A stretch of DNA of 64,000 nt from Sinohyriopsis cumingii (lineage: Eukaryota; Mollusca; Bivalvia; Unionida; Unionidae): positions 91,298,182 to 91,362,181 of the forward strand of contig CM068839.1 in NCBI GenBank assembly GCA_028554795.2. Reading direction: 5' to 3'. Under the pieces are notes generated by a model, which worked only from the letters and a program-made list of their open reading frames with translations, was not told the origin of the DNA and made no database searches. The position numbers and the translations under genes were made by a program. This document shows, piece by piece, positions 36,020 to 46,794 of this stretch; position 1 is the stretch's first letter; each line of letters starts with the position of its first letter.

Positions 36020-36273
36020 GCTTAGTGTGGATAGTATATTTGGGGTTTGTATGCGTTAGCGACGTTGTGTGGATAGTCTATTTGGGGTTTGTATGCGTTC
36101 GCGTACGTTTGTGTGGATAGTTTAGTTGGGGTTTGTATTATCTCCTTTCTGTGTTGATAGTATATTTGGGGTTTGTATGCGTTCACGTACGTTTGTGTGG
36201 ATAGTTTTTTGGGGGTTTGTATTATCTCCCTTCTGTGTTGACAGTATATTTGGGGTTTGTTTTTCCCTCTTCC

Positions 36274-36320
<47 letters not shown>

Positions 36321-36720
36321 CGCGTACGTTGTGTAGATCGTATATTTGGTTGTTTTTTTCTTCTTCCTCCCGAGTGTGGATAGTATATTTGGGGTTTTGT
36401 ATGCGTTAGCGACGTTGTGTGGATAGTATATTTGGGGTTTGTATGCGTTCGCGTACGTTTGTGTGGATAGTTTATTTGGGGTTTGTATTATCTCCCTTCT
36501 GTGTTGATAGTATATTTGGGGTTTGTATGCGTTTGCGTACGTTTGTGTGGATAGTTTATTTGGGGTTTGTATTATCTCCCTTCTGTGTTGATAGTATATT
36601 TGGGGTTTGTTTTTTCCTCTTCCCTCTGTGTGTGTGTATGTATGTGTGTGTGTACGTATGTCGGCGCGCGTACGTTGTGTGTGTGTGTGTGTGTATTGGT
36701 CTCTGTTTGTCCCTATACAG
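36020..36720 (-). repeat. Element 1, right-arm GT-rich minisatellite
   Basis: The reverse complement of the left-arm array (GGATAGTATATTTGGGGTTTG units with GT runs). Unit number and GT-run length differ from the left arm. Val/Cys-rich frames across it are repeat translations. Confidence 0.85.
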
Positions 36721-37397
36721 CTCACTTTATCCGTATCAGATACACTCTACCTACCTACCTGCAGTAGCGCGTATTCAGGTCAGCCACTTGCAACACTGTT
36801 GACATTTATCCCCTAGTGCTCAGTACAGTGACGTCACTGACGCTGGAAATTTCGAGACGATAAATATGGACTTGCGGATTTCCACAGGTTGTAGCTATAC
36901 ATATGTACTAGAGTTCATAAACAGGAACGTCACTCAAGCTGAGGCTATACAAAGATAGTGGGGTTTTCCAAAAGAGTAACCCACAAGTTGTAGTATAAAT
37001 AGATAGTGGGATTTCATAGGAATTTTAGCTGATTATAGCTATAAATAGATACATGGGTGTTTATCCACGATCGTCACACAAGTTGATATTGTAAGTAGTT
37101 ACTAATTTTATCCATTTTAGTCTAAACCATTCTAACTTAATTTTCGGGGATATGTTTATTTTCCTTTAAATTCTGGGACAATTTCGTCATTTTAGCGTTA
37201 CTTTTAGTCATATCCATTTTGTCGTTGAGCATTTCCTTGATTATAGCTATTTATAACATCATTACAATTATGCAAATTTTTGAATACCCCAGCAAGATTT
37301 CAGGTCTTGGTAATGCTTTATATATAAATCTCACGCTTGTACTAGTGTATGTATGTCTCTGTCTCTGTTGTGTTGACCCTCTACCATCATTGTCCCT

Positions 37398-37838
37398 AGA
37401 TAATCCCACCATGTTCAATTCCCCTTGACGCTATACAGACCCACCATGTTCAATTTCCATATGTTAAATTCCCCTTGACGCTGGACAGTCCCACGATTTA
37501 TTCCCATGTTCAATTCCCCTTGACGCTAAACAGACCCACGATTTATTGTCCATGTTCAATTCCCCTTGACGCTAAACAGACCCACGATTTATTCCCATTG
37601 TCCCTATACAAGCCCCACAATTTATTCCCATGTTAATTCCCCTTGTCGCTAGACAGGCCCAAAATATATTCCCCATGTTAATTCCCCTTGTCGCTAGACA
37701 GGCCCAGGGATTTTTGCCCATGTTAAATTTCCCTTGTCGCTAGACAGGCCCAGGGTGGTTAATGTTAAATTCCTCTTGTCGCTAGAGTTGCCCAGGGGTG
37801 TTTTTAACGCTAATTCCAATTGTCGCTAGGGTGCCCCA
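37398..37838 (-). repeat. Element 1, right subterminal CCCTTGTCGCTA repeats
   Basis: The mirrored form of the left subterminal array: CCCTTGACGCTA copies inside and CCCTTGTCGCTA copies outside, at about 42-46-bp spacing, up to 30 bp from the element end. Confidence 0.85.
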
Positions 37839-37848
37839 CTTAACTACT

Positions 37849-37854
37849 AATAAT
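37849..37854. repeat. Target-site duplication of element 1 (right), AATAAT
   Basis: It matches 23463-23468 exactly and directly follows the last base of the inverted repeat. Confidence 0.85.
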
Positions 37855-39093
37855 CAAATAGCCTCATCGGTAAATCAATCAATCTTGCAATCACAATACT
37901 AAAATCGCAGCTTAAGTGCTACTTATAACTGAGGACAGTTGTACATAGGACATAGTTTGTGCTGTTTCACTTACAAGCGGTTTATAAGGTATATAAACAT
38001 TCAATGGGAATATTTTCCTTCACATATAATAATCAATCTTTTAGTAGATCTCCGAGGAGGTATTGCATTATTCAGAAATGTGGTTGCCTTTATATGTAAA
38101 AAGGATCAATTATCGTAACCGTGCAACTATCCTTCCAAAACTTATTGAATTTCAACTTACTGTGTAAAGGAAACACATAAGTTGCATTGATAACCTGGAT
38201 GCGTACTGTGGACTGCAGTACAAAAATCCAAAATATTTGACCCCAGCACGACTCCTTATACAATATATTCAAGTGCTTACAAATATTTGTTATAAAGGAT
38301 ATTTTAGTCTAGCAAGAATTCTTTAAGACACTAATTGACAAATTATACAGATTAACGGCCTCGATACGCATGAAATCAATCTTCTTTGCTCAACATAGAG
38401 TATTATTCGTGTGACCGTGACGCTGACATGTAAGAAAGGTCTTTGTTGAATATATTTGATAATTTAGGTGAAATAGCTGATTTTGTACAAAAGTTTCCTT
38501 TTTCAAGAAAACATACATAAGGATATATGTTGTTTCACGAGACCAGTAGGTTTCCTGCCAAAATTTGTATCGAAATCATATTTGTTATATTTTGGTATAC
38601 ACATGGTATTAGAGAAAAATGAGTAAAATATCAAAACTATAATATGATATTACGTTACACCTTACTGCTACAGGTAAATGTAATTTTAGAAGGCTTTTTG
38701 TCTCATCTAGTATTGAATAATATGTGGTTATGTCAGTCATTACCTCTATGTATTACTTGAATGATAACATATACTCACTTTCCATCACCGTGTTTTTAAT
38801 TCTTATCAAATTAGAATTTGTCGGATACTTTTTGTACACAGAAACTGTTAATTGTTGCCCATTTGAACGCATATGCCACACAAGATCAAATTAATGTTAA
38901 CAACGTTCCTTGTAATGAATCATAAGTTTCCAATTGAAACTGCAAAATGGCAAGCACGATATATGAGGTGGATTTTAGTATCCTTTCCAAGGTCAATATT
39001 CTGCTTTAATATCAAAATATATAAATAAAACGTATCTTACAAATGTAAATATATAAAAATCGTGTGTTTATAAACATCACAAATGTTAACGCA
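37855..39093. other. Unassigned interval
   Basis: AT-rich flank of element 1. There are short frames only, with no recognisable protein or repeat family. Confidence 0.4.
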
Positions 39094-39567
39094 TGAATTA
39101 AATTAGCTAAAGTTATATAACTGATATTAAAATTATGTTGTGTCCATGTAAATGCATAACAATTATGTCCATTATCGCTTGAATACTGACCTTGCTTGTA
39201 TTTGCATCCGTTGTTTAAGACAAGGATTGTTGAATGTTTAAAATGATTTTGGTTCCTGAACGTTAACAAATGTATATACATTAAAACTGAGAGAAATGAT
39301 CTGTTATCTTTGCTGTTTCAATGTATGTGTTTTCATTATCTCTACTTTGTCTCTGAAACAAGAAAATTAAATTATCTTTCTTTTCATACCCCTTCTAAAT
39401 GTTGTACTTCACATATCTATCAATTTTCTCACGCGCACGTGAGCACCAAGTCATTAGTAATGTCTGCACACTTCTCTCGAATCAATAATTATTCGGCAAT
39501 CAAATTAATTAAGCATTAATTATAGTGTTCTTCATAGCTATTATGAAGATGCAATACCGTCATCCTT

Positions 39568-39610
<43 letters not shown>

Positions 39611-39691
39611 CAAACTTTCAATCCTAATATGCGGATGTATATTATTCCAATACTAATGGAGAACAGTACTTAGATTAACATAAATGCATCC
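39094..39691. repeat. Tandem segmental duplication D1, copy 1 (~597 bp)
   Basis: It begins AATTAAATTAGCTAAAGTTA and ends AGATTAACATAAATGCATCC. It is followed directly by a second copy at 39692-40284 with the same order, including a (CT)n run (39571-39606) near the same place. Identity by eye is about 85%. Each copy holds one alignable short frame (69 and 74 residues) starting MLFQ.MCFHY.Y.VSETRKL. Confidence 0.85.
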
Positions 39692-40165
39692 TAATTAAAT
39701 TAGCTAAAGTTAAGTAACTGATATTCAAATAATTTTGTGTCAATGTAAATGCATAATAATTATGTTCATTACCGCTTGAATACTGACCTTACATGTACTT
39801 TCATATATGCATGCGTTGTTTAAAATAAGGGTTATTGAATGTTTAAAATGACTGTGTTTCCTGAATGTTCTCAACTGTATATACATTAAAATTGAAAGAA
39901 TTGATTGGTCATGTTTGCTGTTTCAAGGCATGTGTTTTCATTATGTCTACGTTGTCTCTGAAACAAGAAAATTAAATTGTCTTTCTTTTCATACCCCTTC
40001 TAAATGTTATACTTCATGTACCTATCAATTTTATCATGCGCACGTGAGCACCAGCCAATTAGTAATGACTTCACACGTCTCTCGAATCAATGATTATTCG
40101 ATAATCAAATCAATTAAGCAGTGGCTTTCAAAGCTATAATGAGGATGCAGTACCGTCATCCTTAT

Positions 40166-40212
<47 letters not shown>

Positions 40213-40284
40213 AATCCTAATATGGGGAAGTATATTATGCCAGTATTAATGGAGAACAGTACTTAGATTAACATAAATGCATCC
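39692..40284. repeat. Tandem segmental duplication D1, copy 2 (~593 bp)
   Basis: The second unit of the D1 duplication, with its (CT)n run at 40169-40209. It ends at the same AGATTAACATAAATGCATCC block, after which single-copy sequence and then a SINE follow. Confidence 0.85.
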
Positions 40285-40311
40285 TATATAAAAAGGTGAT
40301 GATAACAGAAG

Positions 40312-40557
40312 GAGCCTCGAGTGGCCGAGTGGTCTAAAGCGCTCTCCGTTACAGATCATTGCCATCTCACCTCTGTCCACATGTGTTTGAGTCTCGGACT
40401 CAACCTATGTGGGTATGTGAGAAAGGATGCCAGTAGCTTCTCGTGGGTCGGTGGTTCTTTCCGAGGTTTTCCAGGGTTCGTCCTCCACCATTAATACTGG
40501 CCACCATGTATAGCCTATCGTGTGCTGAAAAATGGCGTTAAACCCTTCAACAACAAA
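40312..40557 (+). mobile_element. SINE family A, copy 3
   Basis: Plus-strand copy: head GAGTGGCCGAGTGGTCTAAAGC with the A box near 40322-40332, a B-box-like TTTGAGTCTCGG near 40386, the body, and an ACAACAAAA tail. It is flanked by 8-bp duplications AACAGAAG at 40304-40311 and 40558-40565. Confidence 0.85.
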
Positions 40558-40565
40558 AACAGAAG

Positions 40566-40846
40566 CAGAAGCTGTCCGGGCAGTTTGAGTCGACTGAAGC
40601 ATTTTCGTTATAAGACCCTGTAATAGAGATGAAATGAGTAATACATTGGCACACGGATCTAAATGCAGAAAATATGAAGGTGCCTTTTTTGTAACCAGAG
40701 AGTATAATCAATAAAAATATTGTAATTTTCAAATTATATAAATAACAATTTAGGATTTTACATGGGTGCTTATTTCAGTTTAAATCCATGAAACTAGTGA
40801 ATGATCAAAGACTCAGAAAAGAGTGAAACTATTGAAGGTATTTCAG

Positions 40847-40906
<60 letters not shown>

Positions 40907-41094
40907 ACAAAAATACCAATGTTGTTCAATGTGAACCGCATAAATTGTCAGCGAACTAACTTGAAATTACATTCGGATACCTTTGTCATTACTCCTTCGC
41001 CTTATATGTCTACATGCCGTCGTTAGTCATGTAATTGGTGAAATCAAAAAAATGTATAGTTTGCAAAATATGATATAGATTAATAAATCTAAAT
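40566..41094. other. Unassigned interval with (AT)n run
   Basis: AT-rich DNA containing an AT microsatellite at about 40849-40901. No gene was recognised. Confidence 0.5.
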
Positions 41095-41285
41095 AGGAAC
41101 TGCCGAGTTTCAGTAGTCAGAGTCTCAGACTTGAAACCTAAAAGGTGAATGTTCGAGTCCTACGACCGGTTAGGCCAAGGTGGGCCGCCGTGGTTTGTCC
41201 TTGGGTAAAGCACTTCTCTCCAATTGCTTCCTCACTAAATAACGTGCATGCATTACTGTGCCGTAAAACACCAACCAAATCAGTT
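41095..41285 (+). mobile_element. tRNA-Lys-like SINE (family C), decayed
   Basis: It starts with a tRNA-like part (GTTTCAGTAGTCAGAGTCTCAGACTTGAAACC, then AGGTGAATGTTCGAGTCCTA with a recognisable B box). A body follows with TTGTCCTTGGGTAAAGCACTTCTCTCC, the 'TTGGGCAAGGCACTT' block found in SINEs of many marine invertebrates. Such conserved SINE bodies are older superfamily modules. No flanking duplication was defined. Confidence 0.65.
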
Positions 41286-41520
41286 TAAATATAAATACCG
41301 GCGTAGACGTGTGATACACTGATATATTTATAGCAGATAATACATAGAAATAAAATAGTGAAAGTAGGTATATAGACGTTATAATTATTGTTTTCGATGT
41401 CAGAGATTTTCTTGATTATAACAAAATGTGAAGTCCTCGTGGCACAAAATTACGAAAAGAGATGACGAAGCAGCGTCACACAAAAGTGACACATCATTCT
41501 ATTAAGTTAGTACCACTGTT

Positions 41521-41790
41521 TGGTGTTTTGGCTGGTTTGGTTTTGTGGTCATAACGCTATTTCTCAGCACATGATAGGCTATACTTGACTACCTGTATAT
41601 TTGGTAGAAAAGGAGCCCAACACAAACCCCGGAAAAGACACCGACCTACGGGAAGTTACTGTCAAGTTTTCTCACATACCCACATTGCCCCGGCCTAGAT
41701 TGAAACTCACACAGACAGACGAATTATCAGCGATCTGTATAGGCGAGGGTCTGAGACCACTCAACAACCCGATAACGCATCCATGTTTAT
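41521..41790 (-). mobile_element. SINE family A, decayed copy
   Basis: Diverged match to the family A body: AACGCTATTTCTCAGCACATGATAGGCTATAC, CCCGGAAAAGACACCGACCTACGGGAAG, TTTTCTCACATACCCACATTG, with a worn head near 41750-41790. It is older than the other copies in the window. Confidence 0.7.
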
Positions 41791-41935
41791 ATAACCGTAT
41801 GTAAAGAAAAAGCAGTCTCATTTAGCGTGCCCATGGCTGAATTGTCGTGCTCGACTTAGCATGCATCAAAATATTAGGTTCGTTACATAACAATAGTAAG
41901 AAGTGCAACAGGCTAATCGTCCAACATAGTTCAAC

Positions 41936-41939
<4 letters not shown>

Positions 41940-41967
<28 letters not shown>

Positions 41968-41968
41968 A
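41940..41968. repeat. (CA)n microsatellite
   Basis: A CA run of about 28 bp. Confidence 0.9.
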
Positions 41969-42053
41969 GGAGTCTTAACTCGGGTTAAATGAAACAAATG
42001 TCATAAGAAAGGATAAAAACTGATCAAAATCATTATGTCATCCTTAGGCAAGT

Positions 42054-42184
42054 TATTGTTGTTGTTGGGTTTAAAGACATTTTTCAGCACACGATAGGCT
42101 GTACATGGCGGCCATTAATAATGGTGGAGGAAGAACTCTGGAAAACCCCGGAAAGAACCACCGACCCACGAGAAGCTACTGGCA
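42054..42184 (-). mobile_element. SINE family A, copy 4, 5'-truncated
   Basis: Only the tail half is present: (CAA)n tail to the CACGAGAAGCTACTGGCA block, with no tRNA-like head. It is flanked by exact 11-bp duplications CTTAGGCAAGT at 42043-42053 and 42185-42195. Truncation at the 5' end with intact duplications is the signature of incomplete LINE-driven reverse transcription at insertion. Confidence 0.9.
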
Positions 42185-42195
42185 CTTAGGCAAGT

Positions 42196-42778
42196 ATAAA
42201 TGCATTTGTAACAATGATTTTAGTCTCACATTCTATCAGACAATAAAAAAAAATCAAGGTTTAAAGAACTTGCCTCTAATCAAACTTGATCTTTTATACG
42301 AATTGTCGACTACCAGTAAGAAAAAAGCCAATGGATTTTTGAAAATATTTGTTTATCGTATAATCAAGTTCTGCAGAATTTCTGCTTTGCAAAAATTACT
42401 GTTTCTTCCACTGTAATATCCAATGATTGAAAATTGGACTATCTACGAAAGAATGAATTAATGCATTATTTAAAAATGTATTAACAGTACCGAATGTTTA
42501 TCTCATTACATAGCAAACGTTGTCAGGTATACACGGTATTTGTATGTATATGTATATAGTGTCACACAGCAAGGAAAATGGAATTTAAGCAACCTCCAGA
42601 GAGTCTCATTTCCGCCCTAAAATTGTAAACAATAGTAGTCAAATTTGGTTTCCACAGTGCATGCCTTAATGGTGGCCTGCTTTGAAATTCAGTGCATCCA
42701 CAACATAACATTGATAAACTCTATGGATGAATCGGGTCCTAGGTTTGCTAGATCATTATCCTATTCTGAGTACTGAAT
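42196..42778. other. Unassigned interval
   Basis: AT-rich DNA without recognisable genes. Confidence 0.4.
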
Positions 42779-43905
42779 AAATATACATGCAAAAACAATT
42801 TGATGTAAAATTCGTAATGACACATTTTACCAACATTCTACATTTTACTTCCATCAACGTAAAAATACATTATAATCGATCATAACGCTACGGGGTATTT
42901 ACTGCAACTAAGTAATATGTAAACATATCCTTTATTATCAGAGCACCAGCAGGTAACTTATGAATTGTAAACGACAATAGGCCAATAATAATACAGTTAC
43001 ATAGTACTGACAATGACAATGTTTCATTGGAAATGTAAATGTAGCCGTGTCTGATTCATAATATGTCAATGAACATTTTTAGCTCTCTTATCTGTAGGTG
43101 TAGAGGAGATGAAATAATATTACTAACCCAAAGATCTTATTATTTTGAATTTATTATGTAAAATTAAACCAGAAAACACTGCTATCACTGAAATTAGCGT
43201 GAGTTCTTTTTAAAGACAGTCAATCGGTTACGATGTAGTTATTGTTTCAGTTGGTTCACATATCAGGCATAATTTGAGCCAACAGTCAGCGTGTCGATAT
43301 TAATCATATAACGTTTTATTAATATGTCTTGGCATCCGCGGAAAAAGTGCCGTTCTCTTTACCTTTATACAAGTATATTTCACAATTCTCCATACTTGTC
43401 CATAATAATGTCACTTCACAAATTGTTGCAAGCGTCAAATTCCGTACTTTGTTCACAAATTACATTTCAGTACAAGTCTTTCTAGCAGAGTTTTGGGGGA
43501 AAATCTTATGATTTGCTCAAGGCCTTGTAGTTATACTAAAAATAATTTATGCAGAATGGTTCATAAAATAATTTTAAATTAAGAGTGAGAAATTTATGTA
43601 GTATTCCATATTTAGGTTCAACAAATGAGCAGAACGTATACACATATTTTGAGATAAACGTAAATATAACTTCATAATTTCCCCCATACATTTAAAAGAT
43701 CTCTAAGGTCATTCAGTTTTAGGTACAATCTTGACCAAGCGCAGGCGCTTTCTACTCATACCGCTGCGACGTCTGCATTATGACAATTTATAGCGATGTC
43801 TAGTCCAGTCACATTATTCTGACACTAGGACGACCTGTCCTAACACTAACCTCTTAATGCTGAGCGCCTAGCAGGCAGCTGTTAGTACCATTTTTGTAAG
43901 TCTAA
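42779..43905. repeat. Tandem segmental duplication D2, copy 1 (~1.1 kb, includes a SINE B)
   Basis: The unit begins AAATATACATGCAAAAACAATTTGATG and carries a family B SINE part at about 43740-43900. A second, shorter unit follows at 43906-44700 in the same order. Shared blocks are TAATGACACATTTTACC, TCAAATTCCGTACTTTGT, CTCAAGGCCTTGTAGTTATACTAAAAA and ATCTTGACCA. Confidence 0.8.
43740..43905 (-). mobile_element. SINE family B fragment inside D2 copy 1
   Basis: It matches the family B body (CCGCTGCGACGTCTGCATTATGACAATTTATAG, CACATTATTCTGACACTAGG, CCTAACACTAACCTCTTAATGC, AGCAGGCAGCTGTTAGTACCATTTTTGTAAGTC). Its position matches the SINE at the end of D2 copy 2, so the SINE was present before the duplication. 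Confidence 0.75.
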
Positions 43906-44469
43906 ATATACATCAGAAACAATTTGATGTACCACTTGTAATGACACATTTTACCGACATTCTGTATTTTACTTCCACCAACATAAAATATTTTCTCATC
44001 CATCATAACGCTAACGGGTATTTACTGCAACTAAATAATATCTGACAAAATTGCCGTTCCCTTTACTATTACAGATGTGTACTCAAAATCCTCAAACATA
44101 TTTCTTCATAATAATGTGATTTTACAAATTGTTGCGGGCATCAAATTCCGTACTTTGTGCAACAACAAAAAAAAGACATTTCAGTACTAGTCTTCCTAGC
44201 AGATTTTTGGGGAAAACACTTATGATTTGTTCAAGGCCTTGTAGTTATACTAAAAAAGAACTTATACCTTGTGGTTCATGAACTAATTTGGTAAGAGAAT
44301 TTTCTGTAGTGTTCTATATTTAGGTTTGACAAATGCGCCTAAAGCGTATACACATTTTGAGATAAACATAAATATAATTTAATAATTTTCCCCCATTCAT
44401 TTAGATTATCTCTAAGTTCATTCAGTTTTAGGTAAAATCTTGACCACACGCAGTCACTTTCGATGTGTA

Positions 44470-44527
<58 letters not shown>

Positions 44528-44700
44528 GGCGTTTTAACGTAGCTTTAACATTTGTTCAGTTATACCGCTACGACGTCTGCAGTGTGACAGTTTATAGTAT
44601 GTCTAACCCAGTCACATTATCCTGACATCAGACCGACCAGTCCTAACACTAACCTCTTTATGCTAAGCGCCTAGCGAGGCAGCTTTTAGTACCATTTTTG
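43906..44700. repeat. Tandem segmental duplication D2, copy 2 (shorter)
   Basis: It begins AAATATACATCAGAAACAATTTGATG and is collinear with copy 1 but about 380 bp shorter in the middle. It holds a TG/GA microsatellite just before its SINE. Confidence 0.8.
44465..44524. repeat. (GT)n(GA)n compound microsatellite
   Basis: A GT run passing directly into a GA run, at the junction with the SINE at 44527. Confidence 0.95.
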
Positions 44701-44780
44701 TAAGTCGTTGGTATGACTCCACCAGCTTTCCAACCATCTACCTCCGGAATCGGAGGTCGCTTTCGAGGTGAAAAATGGTG
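44527..44780 (-). mobile_element. SINE family B, copy in D2 copy 2
   Basis: Longer than its duplicated partner. It shows TTTTAACGTAGCTTTAACATTTG, CACATTATCCTGACATCAGACC and CCTAACACTAACCTCTTTATGC, and extends into a worn tRNA-like head (ACCTCCGGAATCGGAGGTCGC) at the higher-coordinate end. Confidence 0.75.
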
Positions 44781-45986
44781 GGTGAAAGGACGAATTAAGC
44801 GCCATGCAGTAAGCAAGTAACGCAAGGTAACTTTGATAAGATTTGTTTGTCTGCGTTTTTTCATTTATCAGAAATGTTTGACCATTATGTAGTAATTACC
44901 GATTAGATAACTCGATTTAACGAAAACTTATCGTTGTTTCTAGCGACCATGCAGAGAAAATGCTGATTTCAAGGTTTTTGAGATTTACAATTCGCTGGCC
45001 ATGGTACAGAGCATAAAATACATAAACAGGTTTGAACAGCATTCCATTATATTATATCAAAGCATATACGAACGATTATGACTTAGTAAATACCACATGA
45101 TAGATTTTTCGGCGAGGTGTGTTTGAAGCTTCATTCTTTATTTATTTTGCCTTAAATCATTTTGAATGAAAATAGTTGCAGAGGCTATATTTATTTTCCA
45201 CCCCAGAGTCAGATTTTACCGGGTGGAAAAAGCAAACTGTCAATACCCCTAGAGTGACCGTCATTATGATCACTGTGCAAACATAGTTCATGCATGGTTA
45301 ATCAGCCTGATGAACCACTACAACTGAAATGCATGCAGACCACTCTTCTAAAACCTAATCGTTCACGTGTGCAGTACAAGTTTTCCAGTGTAAATGTCTA
45401 GTCATATATATGGAAAATGTAACAATGAATGAACTTACGTATTTCTACTTCTAGCTGTACTGTCATAACGGTATTTCTCGGAAGGCTATAACATGGAAAA
45501 ATCCATGTCGTCATGAGCTAAAGCACAAATAATTAGTTATGCTAATGAAATACAAGATGTAGGTGACAGTGACCTCTTATTGTAAGGTGAAGTACTAGCA
45601 GATGCTTTCATTTTTCAAGCTTCATTACTCTAAAATGAAAAGCACAACAATTTTCTCCATAAAAGACACAAGAAATGAATGCAAGGCTTAACATATATTT
45701 CCATATTAATAGGCGTACATCAATGATATTATATTTCTTCTTGGACTTCCTATTTGCACTATTACATCAATGTCAAGACTATATCTCACTTCGTTCTGAA
45801 ATTGTAAATATTTTATGTTGTAATCAGTAATGTTGATTAGCTACTCATGCGAAGCATAACTTAGCTGGTTCGCAATGTCGCTAATTGCAGTTTCCATGGC
45901 AATGCACCCATAGCTATAAAAAAATACTTGTAATACTAAGTCAAAAGTTGAACGGAAGACAGTCAGTAGCGTCCCTGAATTAGATC
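44781..45986. other. Unassigned flank of element 2
   Basis: AT-rich DNA with no recognisable protein, RNA or repeat family. Confidence 0.4.
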
Positions 45987-45992
45987 AGTGTT
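45987..45992. repeat. Target-site duplication of element 2 (left), AGTGTT
   Basis: It directly precedes the first base of the inverted repeat and recurs exactly at 61062-61067. Confidence 0.85.
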
Positions 45993-46009
45993 AGTAATAT
46001 AAGGGGCCA

Positions 46010-46240
46010 CCCTAGCGACAATGGGAATTAGCATTACAGAACCCCTTGGGCCACTCTAGCGACAAGGGAAATTTAAAATGGAGAAAAACCCTGGGTCACT
46101 CTAGCGACAAGGGGAATTGAACATGGAAATTGAACATGGGAATGTCACCTGGGGATCAGTGGGAATTAAACATTGGTAACGTCAAAGGTTTATAGGGTCA
46201 AAACCTTTTATAGGGTGAGATGTATTTGTAGGGACAAAGG
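46010..46240 (+). repeat. Element 2, left subterminal TAGCGACAAGGG repeats
   Basis: Three good copies (about 46013, 46056 and 46101; ~44-bp spacing) plus worn ones (TAGGGACAAAGG). It is the same motif and spacing as in element 1 but a shorter array. The mirrored set is at about 60810-61045. Confidence 0.85.
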
Positions 46241-46794
46241 GTTAATAGGGACAAACATAGACATACAGAAACAAACAAATACACATTGAAACACACAGAA
46301 AAGAGGACAGAAATATTCTAAAGAAAGACTCACAGATGGAATAGAGACTCGATAAAGAAAAGTCTGTTGTATGGGTTCAAAACATTTATTCAAGTATATA
46401 TATACATGGGCTCTCTGGCCTGTGCTTTGGTCTAAGCACTATCCATTAAATACATAAACATTTGAACATAAAAGAAACATATTTACTAGTTGTTTAGTTA
46501 TTGACTCTAGTAAACTAATGTTTAAAATTAACGTTCACTCCTTTCTAAAATCACTTCATATGCAACGAATTTACATTAAATGTTCGTTTATAAGAAAAAG
46601 TTAAAACAAAACAAGTAACAAACAATCAAATAAGAGAAAGTTCGTGTTTGTCTCTCTATCGGTTACACACGTTGTTTAAAATCTGGTCAGCTACCACTTG
46701 TGTCCCAGCATAGATGTTTCCGATCTCGTATTCCCTGTCAGTCGTAAATCTGCTGTTACGTCCATCGTGCTAGGTACACTTATCGGTAAGCAGA

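Larger units (their letters stand above)
23469..37848. mobile_element. Element 1: Polinton-type element with ~5-kb inverted arms
   Basis: A 14.4-kb insertion bounded by AATAAT duplications. It starts AGTAGTTAAGTGGGGCACCC and ends with the reverse complement. The arms are 23469-28678 and 32773-37848, the core is 28679-32772. The core holds an integrase chromodomain end, a membrane protein, a 305-residue Polinton-associated protein, an adenain-like protease and an acidic-protein remnant. The arms hold subterminal repeats, a minisatellite, a 169-177-residue frame and a decayed relative of the polymerase N-terminal region. The arms differ by a few percent (about 9 of 169 residues in the shared frame), so the copy is older than element 2. 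It is broken, with several breaks, and lacks recognisable capsid and ATPase genes. Known Polintons usually have inverted repeats of 0.1-1 kb, so arms of 5 kb are unusual. Confidence 0.85.
32773..37848 (-). repeat. Element 1, right inverted arm
   Basis: The reverse complement of the left arm, collinear with it to the terminus at 37848 (ending CTTAACTACT). It carries mirrored copies of all arm features. Small differences from the left arm are spread along the whole length, which argues against an exact assembly copy. Confidence 0.9.

Noticed and set aside
40321-40400. tRNA-Leu/Ser gene candidate
   Set aside because: The A and B boxes belong to a SINE with a body, (CAA)n-type tail and flanking duplications; the cloverleaf cannot be completed with a proper acceptor stem.
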